A stretch of DNA of 64,000 nt from Caballeronia sp. NK8 (GCF_018408855.1 NZ_AP024322.1:310001-374000); one strand, 5' to 3'. Positions 46,887 through 58,387 are shown, counted from the stretch's first letter. A program made the numbers and translations. Notes: generated from the letters alone by a model not told the origin.

Positions 46887-48550
46887 GGTTTGTCTCCCGA
46901 TTTACCGCGAATCAGCGACTCCGGATGGCGTTCCAGATAGTCCGCGAGCGAGTTGAGCGATTGCAGCGTGCGGGTGAGTTCCTGCAACGCCTGATGCACG
47001 TCCGACTGAAGCGGCGAGTCCGATTGCAGCGTCGATTGCGCCTGGCCGAAGGTCTTCTTCGCCTGCGTGAGCGTGTCGCGCATTTCCGGCAGGACTTCCT
47101 TGTCCATCCGGTCGAACAGCGCGTTCGCATTCTTGAGCGAGCCGTTCAGGTTAGTGCCGATCTCGTCGAACGGAATCTTGTCGATCTTGCGCGCGATGTC
47201 CGCGATCTGCAGTTGCAGCTCGTCGAGCGTGTTCGGCACGGTCGGCAGTTCGAACGGATCGGCGTTGACGTTGACTTTCACGGGCGACGCCTTCGGGAAG
47301 AAGTCGAGCGCGATATACAACTGACTCGTCAGCAGGTTGCCGGTGCGCAACTGTCCGCGCAGGCCGCGATTGACGAGCATCTGCAGCATGTCCTGGCTCG
47401 CGGCGGAGCCTTGCTCCGGCAACGCGTGCTTCGAGCGCTTGCCAAGGCGATCCGGATAGACATCGATCGTCACCGGCATCATGAACGAACGCGATTTCGG
47501 ATCGTACTGCACGCCGATGCCCGTGACCTGTCCGAGCACGATGCCGCGAAAATCGACCGGCGCGCCGACCGACAGGCCGCGCAGCGACTGATTGAAGTTC
47601 ATCACGACGTGCACGGGCTGGCCGTCCGGATCGCGCATGGCGTCGGCCTGATCGCCGGCGAGACTGAAGGTCGCGTTGTTCTGCGCCTGCGGCCCCGACT
47701 GCTGGTTGGGCGGCGTCTGGAACGCGATGCCGCCGAGCACGACCGTCGCGAGCGACTGCGTGTTGAGCGTGAAGCCGCTCGAATCGAGCCGCAGGTCGAC
47801 GCCGCTCGCATGCCACCAGCGCGAGTTCGTGCCGACGTACTGATCGTAAGGCGCGGTGACGAACACCTGCAGCGTGACGCCGGTGCCGTCCTTGTCGAGC
47901 GAGAAGGCTACGACCTGCCCGACCTGCACGCGCCGGTAATAGACCGGCGAGCCGATATCGAGCGAGCCGAGCGATTCGCCATGCAACGTGAAGGTGTGGC
48001 CCTTCTGGTCGCCGGTCACGGCGGGCGGCGTCTCGAGACCGACGAAGTAGGTCTGGTCCTCGGTGGACCTGCCCGCGTCGACGCCGATATACGCACCCGA
48101 CAGCAGCGTCGACAGACCGGTCACGCCGCTCGCCGCCACGCGCGGACGCACGATCCAGAAGCGCGTGTCCTTCACGGCGAAATCGGTGGCTTCCTTGGTG
48201 AGCAAAACATCGACGAGCACGCGCGAATGATCCTTCGACAGCGTGATGGTCTTGACCGTGCCGATATCGACGTCCTTGAACTTCACCTTCGTCTTGCCGG
48301 GCTCGAGGCCTTCCGCGCTCACGAAGCTGATGGTCACGGTCGGTCCGCGACTCGACACCGTCTTCACGACGAGTATCACGCCGATCAGCGCCGCGACGAG
48401 CGGAATCACCCACACGAGCGAAGGCAGCCAGCGACTGCGCGGTTCGATCACGGGCTCGGGCAGATTCGGCGGCAGGCCGCCGTCGCCTTTGTCACCTGAG
48501 GACGGCGGCGCGGGCTGCTTCGGGTCGTTCGGACCTTGGGCACTAGTCAT
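46883..48550 (-). CDS. pqiB: PqiB, MCE-domain intermembrane transport protein
   Basis: Protein of 555 aa with one N-terminal membrane helix (about 40-62, LPSLVWVIPLVAALIGVILV) and three tandem MCE/MlaD domains (about 70-160, 185-280, 305-410). A long helical, coiled-coil-prone C-terminus follows. In E. coli PqiB hexamers form a needle-like channel spanning the periplasm for lipid traffic. It overlaps pqiA by 8 nt and pqiC by 4 nt. Confidence 0.95.
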   Translation of the reverse strand: MTSAQGPNDPKQPAPPSSGDKGDGGLPPNLPEPVIEPRSRWLPSLVWVIPLVAALIGVILVVKTVSSRGPTVTISFVSAEGLEPGKTKVKFKDVDIGTVKTITLSKDHSRVLVDVLLTKEATDFAVKDTRFWIVRPRVAASGVTGLSTLLSGAYIGVDAGRSTEDQTYFVGLETPPAVTGDQKGHTFTLHGESLGSLDIGSPVYYRRVQVGQVVAFSLDKDGTGVTLQVFVTAPYDQYVGTNSRWWHASGVDLRLDSSGFTLNTQSLATVVLGGIAFQTPPNQQSGPQAQNNATFSLAGDQADAMRDPDGQPVHVVMNFNQSLRGLSVGAPVDFRGIVLGQVTGIGVQYDPKSRSFMMPVTIDVYPDRLGKRSKHALPEQGSAASQDMLQMLVNRGLRGQLRTGNLLTSQLYIALDFFPKASPVKVNVNADPFELPTVPNTLDELQLQIADIARKIDKIPFDEIGTNLNGSLKNANALFDRMDKEVLPEMRDTLTQAKKTFGQAQSTLQSDSPLQSDVHQALQELTRTLQSLNSLADYLERHPESLIRGKSGDKP

Positions 48551-49223
48551 GTTTCTTTCCTGACGGTTCGATGTTGTCCCACATGAGGCGCGGGTCGAAT
48601 TGCATGGACGCGATCATCGTCAGCACGACGACCGACGCGAACGCCAGCGCGCCCGGCCCCGGCGTGATGACGGCGAGCGACTTGAAGCGCACCAGCGCGA
48701 TGGTCAGCGTGATCACGAAGATATCGAGCATCGACCAGCGGCCGATGCCCTCGACGAGGCGAAACAGCGTCGTGCGCTGGCGCAGTCGCCAGATCGAGCG
48801 CCGCTGCACGCTGATGACGAGAAAGCCGAGCGTGACGAGCTTTAACATCGGCACGAGAATGCTGGCGATGAAAATCACCGCGGCGAGCGGATAGTCGCCG
48901 TCGTTCCAGAAAAGCGCGACGCCGCTCATGATGGTGTCGTCCTCGGAGCCGAGAATCGACGACGTATGCATGATCGGAAAGAGATTCGCCGGGATATACA
49001 GAATCGCCGCGCTGATGAGCAGCGCCCAGGTGCGCGCGATGCTGTCCGGATGACGCCGGTGCACGACGGCATCGCAGCGCGTGCAGCGCTGCTTCTCGAC
49101 GGTGCGCGCGAGCGGCTGCACGAGCCCGCACGCGTGACAGCTCACGACGTGCGCGCGCGACGCTGTGGTGTAGTGCGTCTCGCTCGCTGGCTCGCCGGTG
49201 TTCGAATCGACTGAATCGTTCAC
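48543..49223 (-). CDS. pqiA: PqiA-type membrane protein, second copy
   Basis: Membrane protein of 226 aa. A zinc-ribbon-like CHAC...CTRC pair (about 29-52) precedes four membrane helices. E. coli PqiA is one 417-aa protein with two such halves; here each half is a separate gene, and this is the second. The start is GTG at 49223 (VNDSVDSNTG) with GAGG upstream; it overlaps the previous gene by 4 nt (GTGA). Confidence 0.9.
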   Translation of the reverse strand: MNDSVDSNTGEPASETHYTTASRAHVVSCHACGLVQPLARTVEKQRCTRCDAVVHRRHPDSIARTWALLISAAILYIPANLFPIMHTSSILGSEDDTIMSGVALFWNDGDYPLAAVIFIASILVPMLKLVTLGFLVISVQRRSIWRLRQRTTLFRLVEGIGRWSMLDIFVITLTIALVRFKSLAVITPGPGALAFASVVVLTMIASMQFDPRLMWDNIEPSGKKHD

Positions 49224-49900
49224 GATTTCTGCCTCGCGTCGGAGGGTAGGTGCTTCTGGCTGCCTGCTCGCCTCGGCTCGCCGCGCTGTCCGAGCTTTTC
49301 CGCGAGATCCCAGAGCGCGCGCGGATCGAAACTCACGACAACCGCGAACATGAGCGTCAGCGCGCCGAACGCGAACAGCGCCGCTTCGGGAATCACGCGC
49401 GCGATGCTGACCATCTTCACCAGCGTGACGAGCACGCCGAGCATGAACACTTCGATCATGCCCCACGGACGCACGAACTGAATGCCGCGCAACAGCGCGT
49501 TGAAGCCCGGCGGAACGTAGCCCGAGCGCATCGGAAGCAGTACGTAAAGCAGCGCGAGCAGCTCGCACAGGGGAAACAGAATGGTCGAGCAGAACACGAG
49601 CACGGCCATGATCTCCATCTGCTCGTTCCACAATGCGACGATCGCGCCGATGAGCGTGGTCTGCGACGTGAGACCGTTGGCGTCCAGCTCGACGATGGGA
49701 AAGCCCTGCGCGATCACGAAGGTGACGAGCGCGGCGAGTGTCATCGCGCAGATTTTGTCGAGGTTCGACGAGATGCTGCGATAAAGCAGCGATCCGCAGC
49801 GGTGGCATTTCGCCGAGCTTCGCTGAGGCAGCGCACGTTTGAGATAGAGCGCGTCGCATTCGTGACACGCGATGAGTTCTTCCGGATCGTTCGCGTTCAT
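49220..49900 (-). CDS. pqiA: PqiA-type membrane protein, first copy
   Basis: Membrane protein of 226 aa and first gene of the operon. It has a CHEC...CHRC zinc-ribbon pair (about 12-35) and about four membrane helices. It corresponds to the first half of E. coli PqiA, thought to be the inner-membrane partner of PqiB. The ATG at 49900 (MNANDPEE) matches the family start. A probable promoter lies about 62 bp upstream. Confidence 0.9.
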   Translation of the reverse strand: MNANDPEELIACHECDALYLKRALPQRSSAKCHRCGSLLYRSISSNLDKICAMTLAALVTFVIAQGFPIVELDANGLTSQTTLIGAIVALWNEQMEIMAVLVFCSTILFPLCELLALLYVLLPMRSGYVPPGFNALLRGIQFVRPWGMIEVFMLGVLVTLVKMVSIARVIPEAALFAFGALTLMFAVVVSFDPRALWDLAEKLGQRGEPRRAGSQKHLPSDARQKS

Positions 49901-50361
49901 GGTCGAGGCCCGAGACTGGTCGAGCGTATTTGTCGGGTGCCGCGAGTACCGGCTCCGACGGAGCATAGCAAGCTGCGGGCCAGCGCGAATGGTAGCAGCA
50001 TGGTATCAAATGGCGACTTGCCGACGTCATTGGGCGGGTCGCCTCGTCATGGACGGAATGAAATCGCTGCGTCGCGCGTTAATACATTGATGCCGGAATC
50101 CGTCGCGGTTGATGCCGCTTCTTCTTCGCGCCTTCATCGACCGTTGCACGCATGGAATAGTTCGTTGCACGCGCGGCACGCGAGGCGCGGGAATATGGCT
50201 CGATCGCCCGCAAAGCCACGCGGGGACTGGTTTTGCGGATTTCCGGCAGGCTTTTTTCACGCGCTGGCAAATCGTTGGCATTGAGGTAGCATGGCGGCCT
50301 TACATGCTTGTCGTCGGGCGACGGCAAGACGGGAAACATCGAACACCTGGGTGAAAGCAAT
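49901..50361. other. 461-bp divergent intergenic region, pqiA/cytochrome b561
   Basis: Besides the pqi promoter, a possible plus-strand promoter for the cytochrome gene is CTGGCA (50264-50269), 17 bp, TAGCAT (50287-50292). Short frames on both strands lack ribosome-binding sites and protein-like composition. I see no repeat or structured RNA. Confidence 0.45.
49962..49970 (-). promoter_or_regulatory. pqi operon extended -10
   Basis: TGCTATGCT on the minus strand (49970 to 49962). The -35 region is poor. Predicted leader is about 55 nt. Confidence 0.5.
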
Positions 50362-50931
50362 ATGGAAAGCAGCGCACGCATCGCGGCTACCGCGCCGGCG
50401 CAACGTTACAGCGCCACGGCGATCGGGCTGCACTGGCTGATCGCGTTGTTGATCGTAGGCGGCTTCTGGCTCGGCTGGATCATGACCGATATTCCCGGCA
50501 TCACGCCGACCAAGCTCAAGTACTTCTCGTGGCACAAGTGGATCGGCGTGACGGTGTTCGCGCTCGCGCTCCTGCGTCTCATCTGGCGCGCGACTCATGC
50601 GGCGCCGGCCATGCCCGATGGCATGCCGCAATGGCAGCAGCGCGCGGCGAATTTCGCACATTTCCTGCTCTACGCGCTGATGCTCATCATTCCGGCGTCG
50701 GGTTATCTCTACAGTTCGGCGGCGGGCATCCAGGTGGTCTATCTCGGCGTGCTGCCGCTGCCGACGATCATCGGTCCGGACAAGGCGCTGAAGGCGACGC
50801 TGCGCATCGTGCACGTCGCGCTGAACTACACGCTGCTGTTCTTCGTCGTGATGCATGTGCTCGCCGCGCTGAAGCATCACTTCGTCGATCGCGACGGCTT
50901 GCTCGGGCGCATGCTGCCTTTTCTCAGATGA
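50362..50931 (+). CDS. Cytochrome b561 (CybB/YceJ family)
   Basis: Inner-membrane dihaem cytochrome of 189 aa with four helices. Haem-ligand histidines are visible in GLHWLIALLIVGG (about 23), WHKWIGVTVF (about 57), FAHFLLYALMLIIP (about 103) and VMHVLAALKHHF (about 168). It moves electrons from the quinone pool, possibly to superoxide. It precedes two YceI genes, as yceJ precedes yceI in E. coli. The ATG at 50362 (MESSARIA) fits the family start. Confidence 0.9.
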   Translation: MESSARIAATAPAQRYSATAIGLHWLIALLIVGGFWLGWIMTDIPGITPTKLKYFSWHKWIGVTVFALALLRLIWRATHAAPAMPDGMPQWQQRAANFAHFLLYALMLIIPASGYLYSSAAGIQVVYLGVLPLPTIIGPDKALKATLRIVHVALNYTLLFFVVMHVLAALKHHFVDRDGLLGRMLPFLR

Positions 50932-51057
50932 CTCGGACAGGCGCATCGCATTGTTTCCTCGCCGTTGGCAGGACGTTTCCCCACGGCTGATTGTTCTCGC
51001 GTTCTTTTGATTTCCAATATTGGTTTGTTCGGTCGAACCGCTTGAAATAGGGCACAC

Positions 51058-51615
51058 ATGAAAGTGAAACTCAATCGCTGGATGCTGGTTACGGCCGCTT
51101 CGCTCGCGCTCGTCGCCGGCGCGCACGCGCAGGTGGACATGAGCAAGAGCACGGTGATCGCCACCTCGAAGCAGATGAACGTGCCCACCGACGGCAAGTT
51201 CAACAAGTTCACCGCGCAGATCGCGTTCGATCCGGCGAAGCCGGCGGCGGGCTCGGCGAACATCACGATCGACACCGGCAGCTACGACCTCGGCGACGAC
51301 GAGTACAACAAGCAGGTGCGCGGCGCGGAATGGTTCGACGCGGGCAAGTTCCCGAGCGCGACCTTCGTCTCCAGCGCGATCGCGCCCGCGGGCGCCAACA
51401 AGTACAACGTGACGGGCAAGATCACCATCAAGGGCAAGTCGCAGACGGTCACGGTGCCCGTGACGGTCACGCAGCAGGGCGCGACGGAAACCTTCGATGG
51501 CGCGTTGCCCATCAAGCGCACCCAGTTCGATGTCGGAACGGGTGAATGGAAAGACACGTCGATCGTCGCCGACGACGTCGTCATCAAGTTTCACATCGTC
51601 GCCGCGAAGAAGTGA
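51058..51615 (+). CDS. YceI-family periplasmic protein, first copy
   Basis: Protein of 185 aa. A signal peptide ends near AHAQ (about 24). The lipocalin-like YceI domain fills the rest, with [22 protein letters not shown] (within about 82-103) and [16 protein letters not shown]. Family members bind polyisoprenoid or quinone-like lipids. It lies 126 bp after the cytochrome and 56 bp before a second YceI gene, to which it is only distantly similar. Confidence 0.9.
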   Translation: MKVKLNRWMLVTAASLALVAGAHAQVDMSKSTVIATSKQMNVPTDGKFNKFTAQIAFDPAKPAAGSANITIDTGSYDLGDDEYNKQVRGAEWFDAGKFPSATFVSSAIAPAGANKYNVTGKITIKGKSQTVTVPVTVTQQGATETFDGALPIKRTQFDVGTGEWKDTSIVADDVVIKFHIVAAKK

Positions 51616-51671
51616 GCGGCACTTTCGTCACACACACGCATTCAGCGTATCTGGTTAGTCAGGAGAAGAAC

Positions 51672-52262
51672 TTGAAAAAGCTTTCGATCATCGCCGCGGG
51701 CGCGCTCGCACTGGGTCTGTCGTCCGTCGCTTCGGTGAGCGCTTTCGCCGCCGACACGTATCAACTCGACCCGAACCACACGTACCCGAGCTTCGAGGCC
51801 GACCACTTCGGCGGCGTCTCGACCTGGCGCGGCAAGTTCAACAAGAGCAGCGGCACCGTGGTGCTCGATCGCGCGGCGAAGACCGGCACGGTCGACGTGA
51901 CCATCGACGTGGCCTCGATCAATACCGGCAACGTGAAGCTGGACGAGCATCTGCAAAAGGCCGAGTTCTTCGATGCCGCGAAGTATCCGACGGCGGTGTA
52001 CAAGGGCACGTCGATCAAGTTCGACGGCGACAAGCCCTCGGAAGTGATCGGCACGCTGACGATGCATGGCGTGACGAAGCCGATCAACCTGAAGGTCGAG
52101 AACTTCAAGTGCTTCGTGAATCCGATGATGAAGAAGGAAGTGTGCGGCGTCGAAGCGACGACGACCTTCGATCGTGGCGACTTCGGGATGGACTACGGCA
52201 AGGCGTATGGTTTCAGCCTCAAGACAGTGCTGCATATTCAGGCCGAGGGCATCAAGCAGTAA
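51672..52262 (+). CDS. YceI-family periplasmic protein, second copy
   Basis: Protein of 196 aa with a signal peptide cut near AFAAD (about 25). The YceI domain has [19 protein letters not shown] (about 27-45) and [18 protein letters not shown]. The start must be TTG at 51672: AGGAGAAG (51661-51668) is 3-10 nt upstream, the signal peptide begins there (KKLSIIAAG) and no ATG is near. A bidirectional terminator follows. Confidence 0.9.
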   Translation: MKKLSIIAAGALALGLSSVASVSAFAADTYQLDPNHTYPSFEADHFGGVSTWRGKFNKSSGTVVLDRAAKTGTVDVTIDVASINTGNVKLDEHLQKAEFFDAAKYPTAVYKGTSIKFDGDKPSEVIGTLTMHGVTKPINLKVENFKCFVNPMMKKEVCGVEATTTFDRGDFGMDYGKAYGFSLKTVLHIQAEGIKQ

Positions 52263-52280
52263 GTTCGGCGCGCTGAAACA

Positions 52281-52316
52281 AAACGGCCGGTCTTTGCAGA
52301 CCGGCCGTTTTTTTAT
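52281..52316. terminator. Shared terminator of yceI and secF
   Basis: AACGGCCGGTCT and AGACCGGCCGTT form a 12-bp stem on a TTGC loop, followed by TTTTTT on the plus strand and TTTTG on the minus strand. It serves convergent transcripts. Confidence 0.88.
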
Positions 52317-52338
52317 GCTTGCTTGGAGCGCATGAAGC

Positions 52339-53289
52339 TCAAACCTGCGCGCCCGCATTCGGATCGTTCGGATCGAACTTGTCTTTCTTGTCCTTCACGA
52401 GATCCTCACGCTTCACGCCGAACCACATCGCGAGCGCGGCCGCGACGAACACCGACGAATAGATACCGAACAGAATACCGACGGTCAGCGCCAGCGCGAA
52501 GTAATGCAGCGTCGGGCCGCCGAAGAAGAACATCGACAGCACCATCATTTCCGTACAGCCGTGGGTGATGATGGTTCGCGACATCGTGCTCGTGATCGCG
52601 TGGTCGATCACTTCCTTCACGGTCATCTTGCGCTGCTTGCGGAACGTTTCGCGAATCCGGTCGAAGATAACCACCGACTCGTTCACCGAATAACCGAGCA
52701 CCGCGAGAATCGCCGCCAGCACGGACAGCGAGAACTCCCACTGGAAATACGCGAAGAAGCCGAGAATGATCACCACGTCGTGCAGGTTCGCGATGATGCC
52801 CGCCACTGCGTACTTCCATTCGAAGCGGAACGACAGGTAAATCACGATGCCGATCACCACGCACGCGAGCGCGAGCAGGCCGTTCGTCACGAGTTCCTTG
52901 CCGACCTGCGGGCCGACGAACTCGACGCGCTGCAGCTTCACCTGAGCGTTCTCGGTCTTGAGCGCGGTCATCACCTGATCGCTCTGCTGCGCGGACGTCA
53001 GGCCCTGCTTGAGCGGCAGACGGATCAGCACGTCCTGCGAGGTGCCGAAGTTCTGCACCTGCGCGTCGGGATAGCCGAGCTTCGCCATCGACGCGCGCAC
53101 CGGCTCGAGCTGCGCCGCCTGCGGATACTGCACTTCGACGACCGTGCCGCCGGTGAACTCCACCGACAGATGCAGGCCGCGATGCATCAGGAAAAATACG
53201 GCCACGAGGAACGTCACGAGCGAAATCACGTTGAAAATCAACGCGCGCTCCATGAACGGCAAGTCGCGGCGAATGCGGAAGAATTCCAT
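52339..53289 (-). CDS. secF: Protein translocase subunit SecF
   Basis: Membrane protein of 316 aa with six helices and a periplasmic P1-like loop. VEFTGGTVVEVQ (about 49-60) is the SecF equivalent of the substrate-handling region, and the RND-type helix 4 has VNESVVIFDRIRE. With SecD it uses the proton gradient to pull exported proteins through SecYEG. It follows secD by 26 nt. Confidence 0.97.
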   Translation of the reverse strand: MEFFRIRRDLPFMERALIFNVISLVTFLVAVFFLMHRGLHLSVEFTGGTVVEVQYPQAAQLEPVRASMAKLGYPDAQVQNFGTSQDVLIRLPLKQGLTSAQQSDQVMTALKTENAQVKLQRVEFVGPQVGKELVTNGLLALACVVIGIVIYLSFRFEWKYAVAGIIANLHDVVIILGFFAYFQWEFSLSVLAAILAVLGYSVNESVVIFDRIRETFRKQRKMTVKEVIDHAITSTMSRTIITHGCTEMMVLSMFFFGGPTLHYFALALTVGILFGIYSSVFVAAALAMWFGVKREDLVKDKKDKFDPNDPNAGAQV

Positions 53290-53315
53290 TGTCTAGTGCT
53301 CCGGACTCAGCGGTT

Positions 53316-55382
53316 TCAGCGGGACTCGCCCGGTTTCTGTTGATCGATGCCGGGGCCCGAGCGGCGGCGCACCGTCGGCTTGCCGGAGCGCGCAGGCGTT
53401 TGTGCCGCCGCGCGCGGCGCCGCCACGGCGGTCTTGGTCTTGCCCTTGGCGGTCTTCACGATCTCGTCGACAGGCGATTCGTCACCGCGTTGCGCCGCGA
53501 GATAGGCCGCCGCGGCCGCTTCGGCGTTCGAGCCTTCCGGACGCCACACCTGACCGATCGCGAGCGACTTCAGCTTCTTCTTGCCGCCGTACCACAGGTT
53601 CACGAGGCCGCGCGAGAAGAACACCGCCGAGAACATCGACGTCAGAATGCCGATACAGTGCACGACCGCGAAGCCGCGCACCGGGCCCGAACCGAACGCG
53701 AGCAGCGCGAGACCGGCGATCAGCGTGGTGACGTTCGAATCGAGAATGGTCGCCCAGGCGTGCTTGAAGCCTTCCTGGATCGCGGTCTGCGGCGGCGCGC
53801 CGTTGCGCAGTTCCTCGCGGATACGTTCGTTGATCAGCACGTTCGCGTCGATCGCCATGCCGAGCGCGAGCGCGATAGCCGCGATGCCCGGCAAGGTCAG
53901 CGTCGCCTGCAGCAGCGAAAGGATCGCGACCAGCAGCAGCAGGTTGACCGACAGCGACAGCATCGAGAACACGCCGAACAGCAGGTAGTACGCGATCATG
54001 AAGACAGCGATCGCGGCGAAACCGTAGGTGACCGAATCGAAACCCTTCTTGATGTTGTCCGCGCCGAGGCTCGGGCCGACCGTGCGTTCCTCGATGATGT
54101 CCATCGGTGCCGCGAGCGAGCCGGCGCGCAGCAGCAGCGCGAGGTCCGTGGCGGCCTGCGGCGTCGGCTGGCCGGTGATCGAGAAGCGGTCGCCGAGTTC
54201 GGACTGGATCGTCGCGACCGTCAGCACTTCACCCTTGCCCTTTTCGAACAGGACCATGGCCATCGGCTTGCCGATGTTGTCGCGCGACACCGCCGACACC
54301 GCGCGGCCGCCCGCCGAATCGAGGCGAATGTTGACCGACGGGCGCTGATGTTCATCGAAGCCCGCCGACGCATCGACGATGCGGTCGCCGGTGAAGATCA
54401 CCTGCTTGCGCAGCAGCACGGTGCGGTCGCCCTGCTTGAACGCTTCGTCGCCGGGCGGCACCGGCTCGTTCGGGCCGATGTAGGTGTTGACCGGATCGGC
54501 GAGGCGCGCTTCGAGCGTCGCCGTCCGGCCGATGATGTCCTTCGCCTTCGCGGTGTCCTGCACGCCGGGCAGTTCGACCACGATGCGGTCCGAGCCCTGC
54601 TGCTGGATCACCGGCTCCGCGACGCCGAGTTCGTTGACGCGGTTATGCAGCGTGGTGATGTTCTGCTTGAGCGCGCTGTCTTCGACGATCTTCTGCGCGC
54701 CCGGCGAGAACGTGCCGACCACCTGGAAGCCGTCGCCGCCCTGGCGCGTGACCCAGTTCAGCTCGGACACGCCTGTCTGGAGCAGGGTGCGCGCGTTGTC
54801 CGCGCCCGACTGATCCGAGAAGCTGACGACGACCGATTGCCCCACGCGGTTCACGCCGCCGTCGCGGATATTGCGGTCGCGCAGATAGGTGCGCGCGTCG
54901 GCGGCGTCGGAGTCGAGTTTCTTGTTGAGCGCGCCGGCCATGTCGACCTGCAGCAGGAAGTGCACGCCGCCGCGCAGGTCGAGACCGAGATACATCGGCA
55001 GCGCGTGCAGGGCCGTCAGCCAGCGCGGCGAGGCGCTCTGCAGGTTCAGCGCGACGATGTACTGCGGATCGCTCGGATCGGTGTTCAGCGACTTCGAGAG
55101 GAGATCCTTCACGTGCAATTGCGTGTCGGTGTCCTTCAGGCGCACACGGATGTTCGCGTTCAGTTGCGAATTGTCGAAGGTGACTTCGTCGGGCTTGATG
55201 TTGCTCGCGGCGAGCGCGGCCTCGACGTTCGAAAGCGTCGTGGAATCGAGCTTGACCGTCGCCTTGCCGCTCGACACCTGCACCGCGGGCGCTTCGCCGA
55301 AGAAGTTGGGGAGCGTGTACACGAGGCCGATGACGAGCGCCACCAGCATCACGACATACTTCCAGAGGGGATAACGATTCAT
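53316..55382 (-). CDS. secD: Protein translocase subunit SecD
   Basis: Membrane protein of 688 aa, longer than E. coli SecD (615) owing to a basic, Ala-rich C-terminal tail (about 630-688) that is probably cytoplasmic. One N-terminal helix is followed by a large periplasmic domain with LGLDLRGGVHFLLQVD (about 124-139), then five helices including GMAIDANVLINERIREEL. It works with SecF, and YajC is encoded just upstream. Confidence 0.97.
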   Translation of the reverse strand: MNRYPLWKYVVMLVALVIGLVYTLPNFFGEAPAVQVSSGKATVKLDSTTLSNVEAALAASNIKPDEVTFDNSQLNANIRVRLKDTDTQLHVKDLLSKSLNTDPSDPQYIVALNLQSASPRWLTALHALPMYLGLDLRGGVHFLLQVDMAGALNKKLDSDAADARTYLRDRNIRDGGVNRVGQSVVVSFSDQSGADNARTLLQTGVSELNWVTRQGGDGFQVVGTFSPGAQKIVEDSALKQNITTLHNRVNELGVAEPVIQQQGSDRIVVELPGVQDTAKAKDIIGRTATLEARLADPVNTYIGPNEPVPPGDEAFKQGDRTVLLRKQVIFTGDRIVDASAGFDEHQRPSVNIRLDSAGGRAVSAVSRDNIGKPMAMVLFEKGKGEVLTVATIQSELGDRFSITGQPTPQAATDLALLLRAGSLAAPMDIIEERTVGPSLGADNIKKGFDSVTYGFAAIAVFMIAYYLLFGVFSMLSLSVNLLLLVAILSLLQATLTLPGIAAIALALGMAIDANVLINERIREELRNGAPPQTAIQEGFKHAWATILDSNVTTLIAGLALLAFGSGPVRGFAVVHCIGILTSMFSAVFFSRGLVNLWYGGKKKLKSLAIGQVWRPEGSNAEAAAAAYLAAQRGDESPVDEIVKTAKGKTKTAVAAPRAAAQTPARSGKPTVRRRSGPGIDQQKPGESR

Positions 55383-55508
55383 GAGATGGCCGACCGGAAA
55401 GTTGGCTTCGGGGAAGAGGGCGTCCGGCGTTATGCGCGACGAGCCGGTGGATAAACCTGAGATGGCTCGATGAGCGAGGCCGCGCCGGACGCGGTGGAAC
55501 GAGTGGCC

Positions 55509-55838
55509 TTACAGCGACTTGATCGTGCCCTTCGGGAGAATGGTCGTCACGGCAGCCTTCTGGATGGTGATTTCCGTGCCTTCGGCGATTTCCACGCCGA
55601 CATAAGCGTCCGTCACCTTCGTGATCTTGCCGACGATACCGCCGTTCGTCACCACTTCGTCGCCCTTGGCCATCGCGGAGAGCATGTTGCGATGCTCCTT
55701 CTGACGCTTCATCTGCGGACGAATCATGATGAAGTACAGCACCGCGAACATCAGGATCAGCGGCAGGAAGCTCATCAGGCTCGATTCCGCGCCACCCGCG
55801 GTTGTGCCTTGTGCAAAGGCATTGGAAATGAACGACAC
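55509..55838 (-). CDS. yajC: Preprotein translocase accessory subunit YajC
   Basis: Small membrane protein of 109 aa. One N-terminal helix (SSLMSFLPLILMFAVLYFI, about 20-38) is followed by the MIRPQMKRQKEH motif typical of the family and a soluble domain. It joins SecDF. It lies 126 nt upstream of secD and 208 nt downstream of tgt. Confidence 0.97.
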   Translation of the reverse strand: MSFISNAFAQGTTAGGAESSLMSFLPLILMFAVLYFIMIRPQMKRQKEHRNMLSAMAKGDEVVTNGGIVGKITKVTDAYVGVEIAEGTEITIQKAAVTTILPKGTIKSL

Positions 55839-56046
55839 GTTGGTCTCTCCGTTAAAACGTCAGAAATACGTTCGAAAAACTCGAATGGAAATTAGCCCGC
55901 TATTCTACCACTCGCCCATGCCGCGACACTCCGGGAATGCGCTTTGTCATCAAGCCGTTACAGCGCAGTCCGCCCGCGTCCGACAGCATTTTCTCGAGCG
56001 ATAGAAAGGCGATTGTAATGCTGGATCGGCTGTTTCGACGTCGAAT

Positions 56047-57255
<1,209 letters not shown>

Positions 57256-58302
57256 CTAGTCGCGGCGCGTCAGAAGCATCGCGTCGCCATAGCTGAAAAA
57301 GCGGTACCGCTGCTCGATCGCGTGACGATACGCCTCGCGGATCGTGTCCATCCCGGCGAATGCCGACACGAGCATCAGCAGCGTCGACTTCGGCAGATGG
57401 AAGTTCGTCACCAGCCGGTCGACGACGCGAAACGCGTAGCCCGGCGTGATGAAGATATCGGTTTCGGCCTGCGTCGCGGCGAGCGGATGGCCGGCGTCGG
57501 CTGCATCGCGCGCGGCGGCTTCGAGCGCGCGCATCGATGTGGTGCCGACCGCGATCACCTTGTTGCCGCGCGCTTTCACCGCCGCGATGCGATCGACCAG
57601 CGATTGCGGCAGCTCGTACCACTCGCTGTGCATCCTGTGCTCGGCGATGTTCTCGACGCGCACCGGCTGGAACGTGCCCGCGCCGACGTGCAACGTCAGG
57701 GTCGCGCGCTCGACGCCGCGCGCATCGAGTTCGGCGAACAGCGCGTCGTCGAAATGCAGGCCCGCAGTCGGCGCGGCCACCGCGCCGGGATTGGCCGCAT
57801 AAACGGTCTGATAGCGCGTTTCGTCGTAGGCGTCGGCGTCGTGCTCGATATACGGCGGCAGCGGCAAGCGCCCGTATTGCTCGATGAGCGTCAGGCATTC
57901 GGCCGGAAAGTGCAGCGTGTAGAACGGCTCGACGCGCTCACCGACGGTCACGTCGAACGCATCCGCGAGCCGGATCGTGCTGCCTGCGGCCGGGCTCTTG
58001 CTCGCGCGGATCTGCGCGAGCGCCGTGGTCGCGCCGGTCAGGCGCTCGACCAGCACTTCGACGCGCCCGCCGCTGGCCTTCTGGCCAAGGAACCGCGCCT
58101 TGAGGACTTTGGTATCGTTGAACACCAGCAGATCGCCCGGTGCGATGAGCCCGGGCAGTTCGGCGAAGCGCCGGTCGACGAAGATGGCCGGCGTGGCGCG
58201 GTTGTCCACTTCGAGCAGACGGCTCGCGCTGCGCTCGGTGAGCGCGCTCTGCGCGATCAGCTCGGGCGGCAGATTAAAATCGAAATCGGAAAGCGTGAAC
58301 AT
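57256..58302 (-). CDS. queA: SAM:tRNA ribosyltransferase-isomerase QueA
   Basis: Enzyme of 348 aa that turns preQ1 into epoxyqueuosine using the ribosyl group of SAM. Family signatures include [12 protein letters not shown] at the N-terminus, [16 protein letters not shown] (about 55-70), and [10 protein letters not shown] with [10 protein letters not shown] in the middle. First gene of queA-tgt-yajC-secD-secF on this strand, divergent from recG with 85 bp between. Confidence 0.97.
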   Translation of the reverse strand: MFTLSDFDFNLPPELIAQSALTERSASRLLEVDNRATPAIFVDRRFAELPGLIAPGDLLVFNDTKVLKARFLGQKASGGRVEVLVERLTGATTALAQIRASKSPAAGSTIRLADAFDVTVGERVEPFYTLHFPAECLTLIEQYGRLPLPPYIEHDADAYDETRYQTVYAANPGAVAAPTAGLHFDDALFAELDARGVERATLTLHVGAGTFQPVRVENIAEHRMHSEWYELPQSLVDRIAAVKARGNKVIAVGTTSMRALEAAARDAADAGHPLAATQAETDIFITPGYAFRVVDRLVTNFHLPKSTLLMLVSAFAGMDTIREAYRHAIEQRYRFFSYGDAMLLTRRD

Positions 58303-58387
58303 GGCGTGACTGAGTGACGCAACTTAGGCAGGAACGACACGAGAAACGCGCCGAACAAACCTCACATTGTACTTGCGAAGAGAGTCG

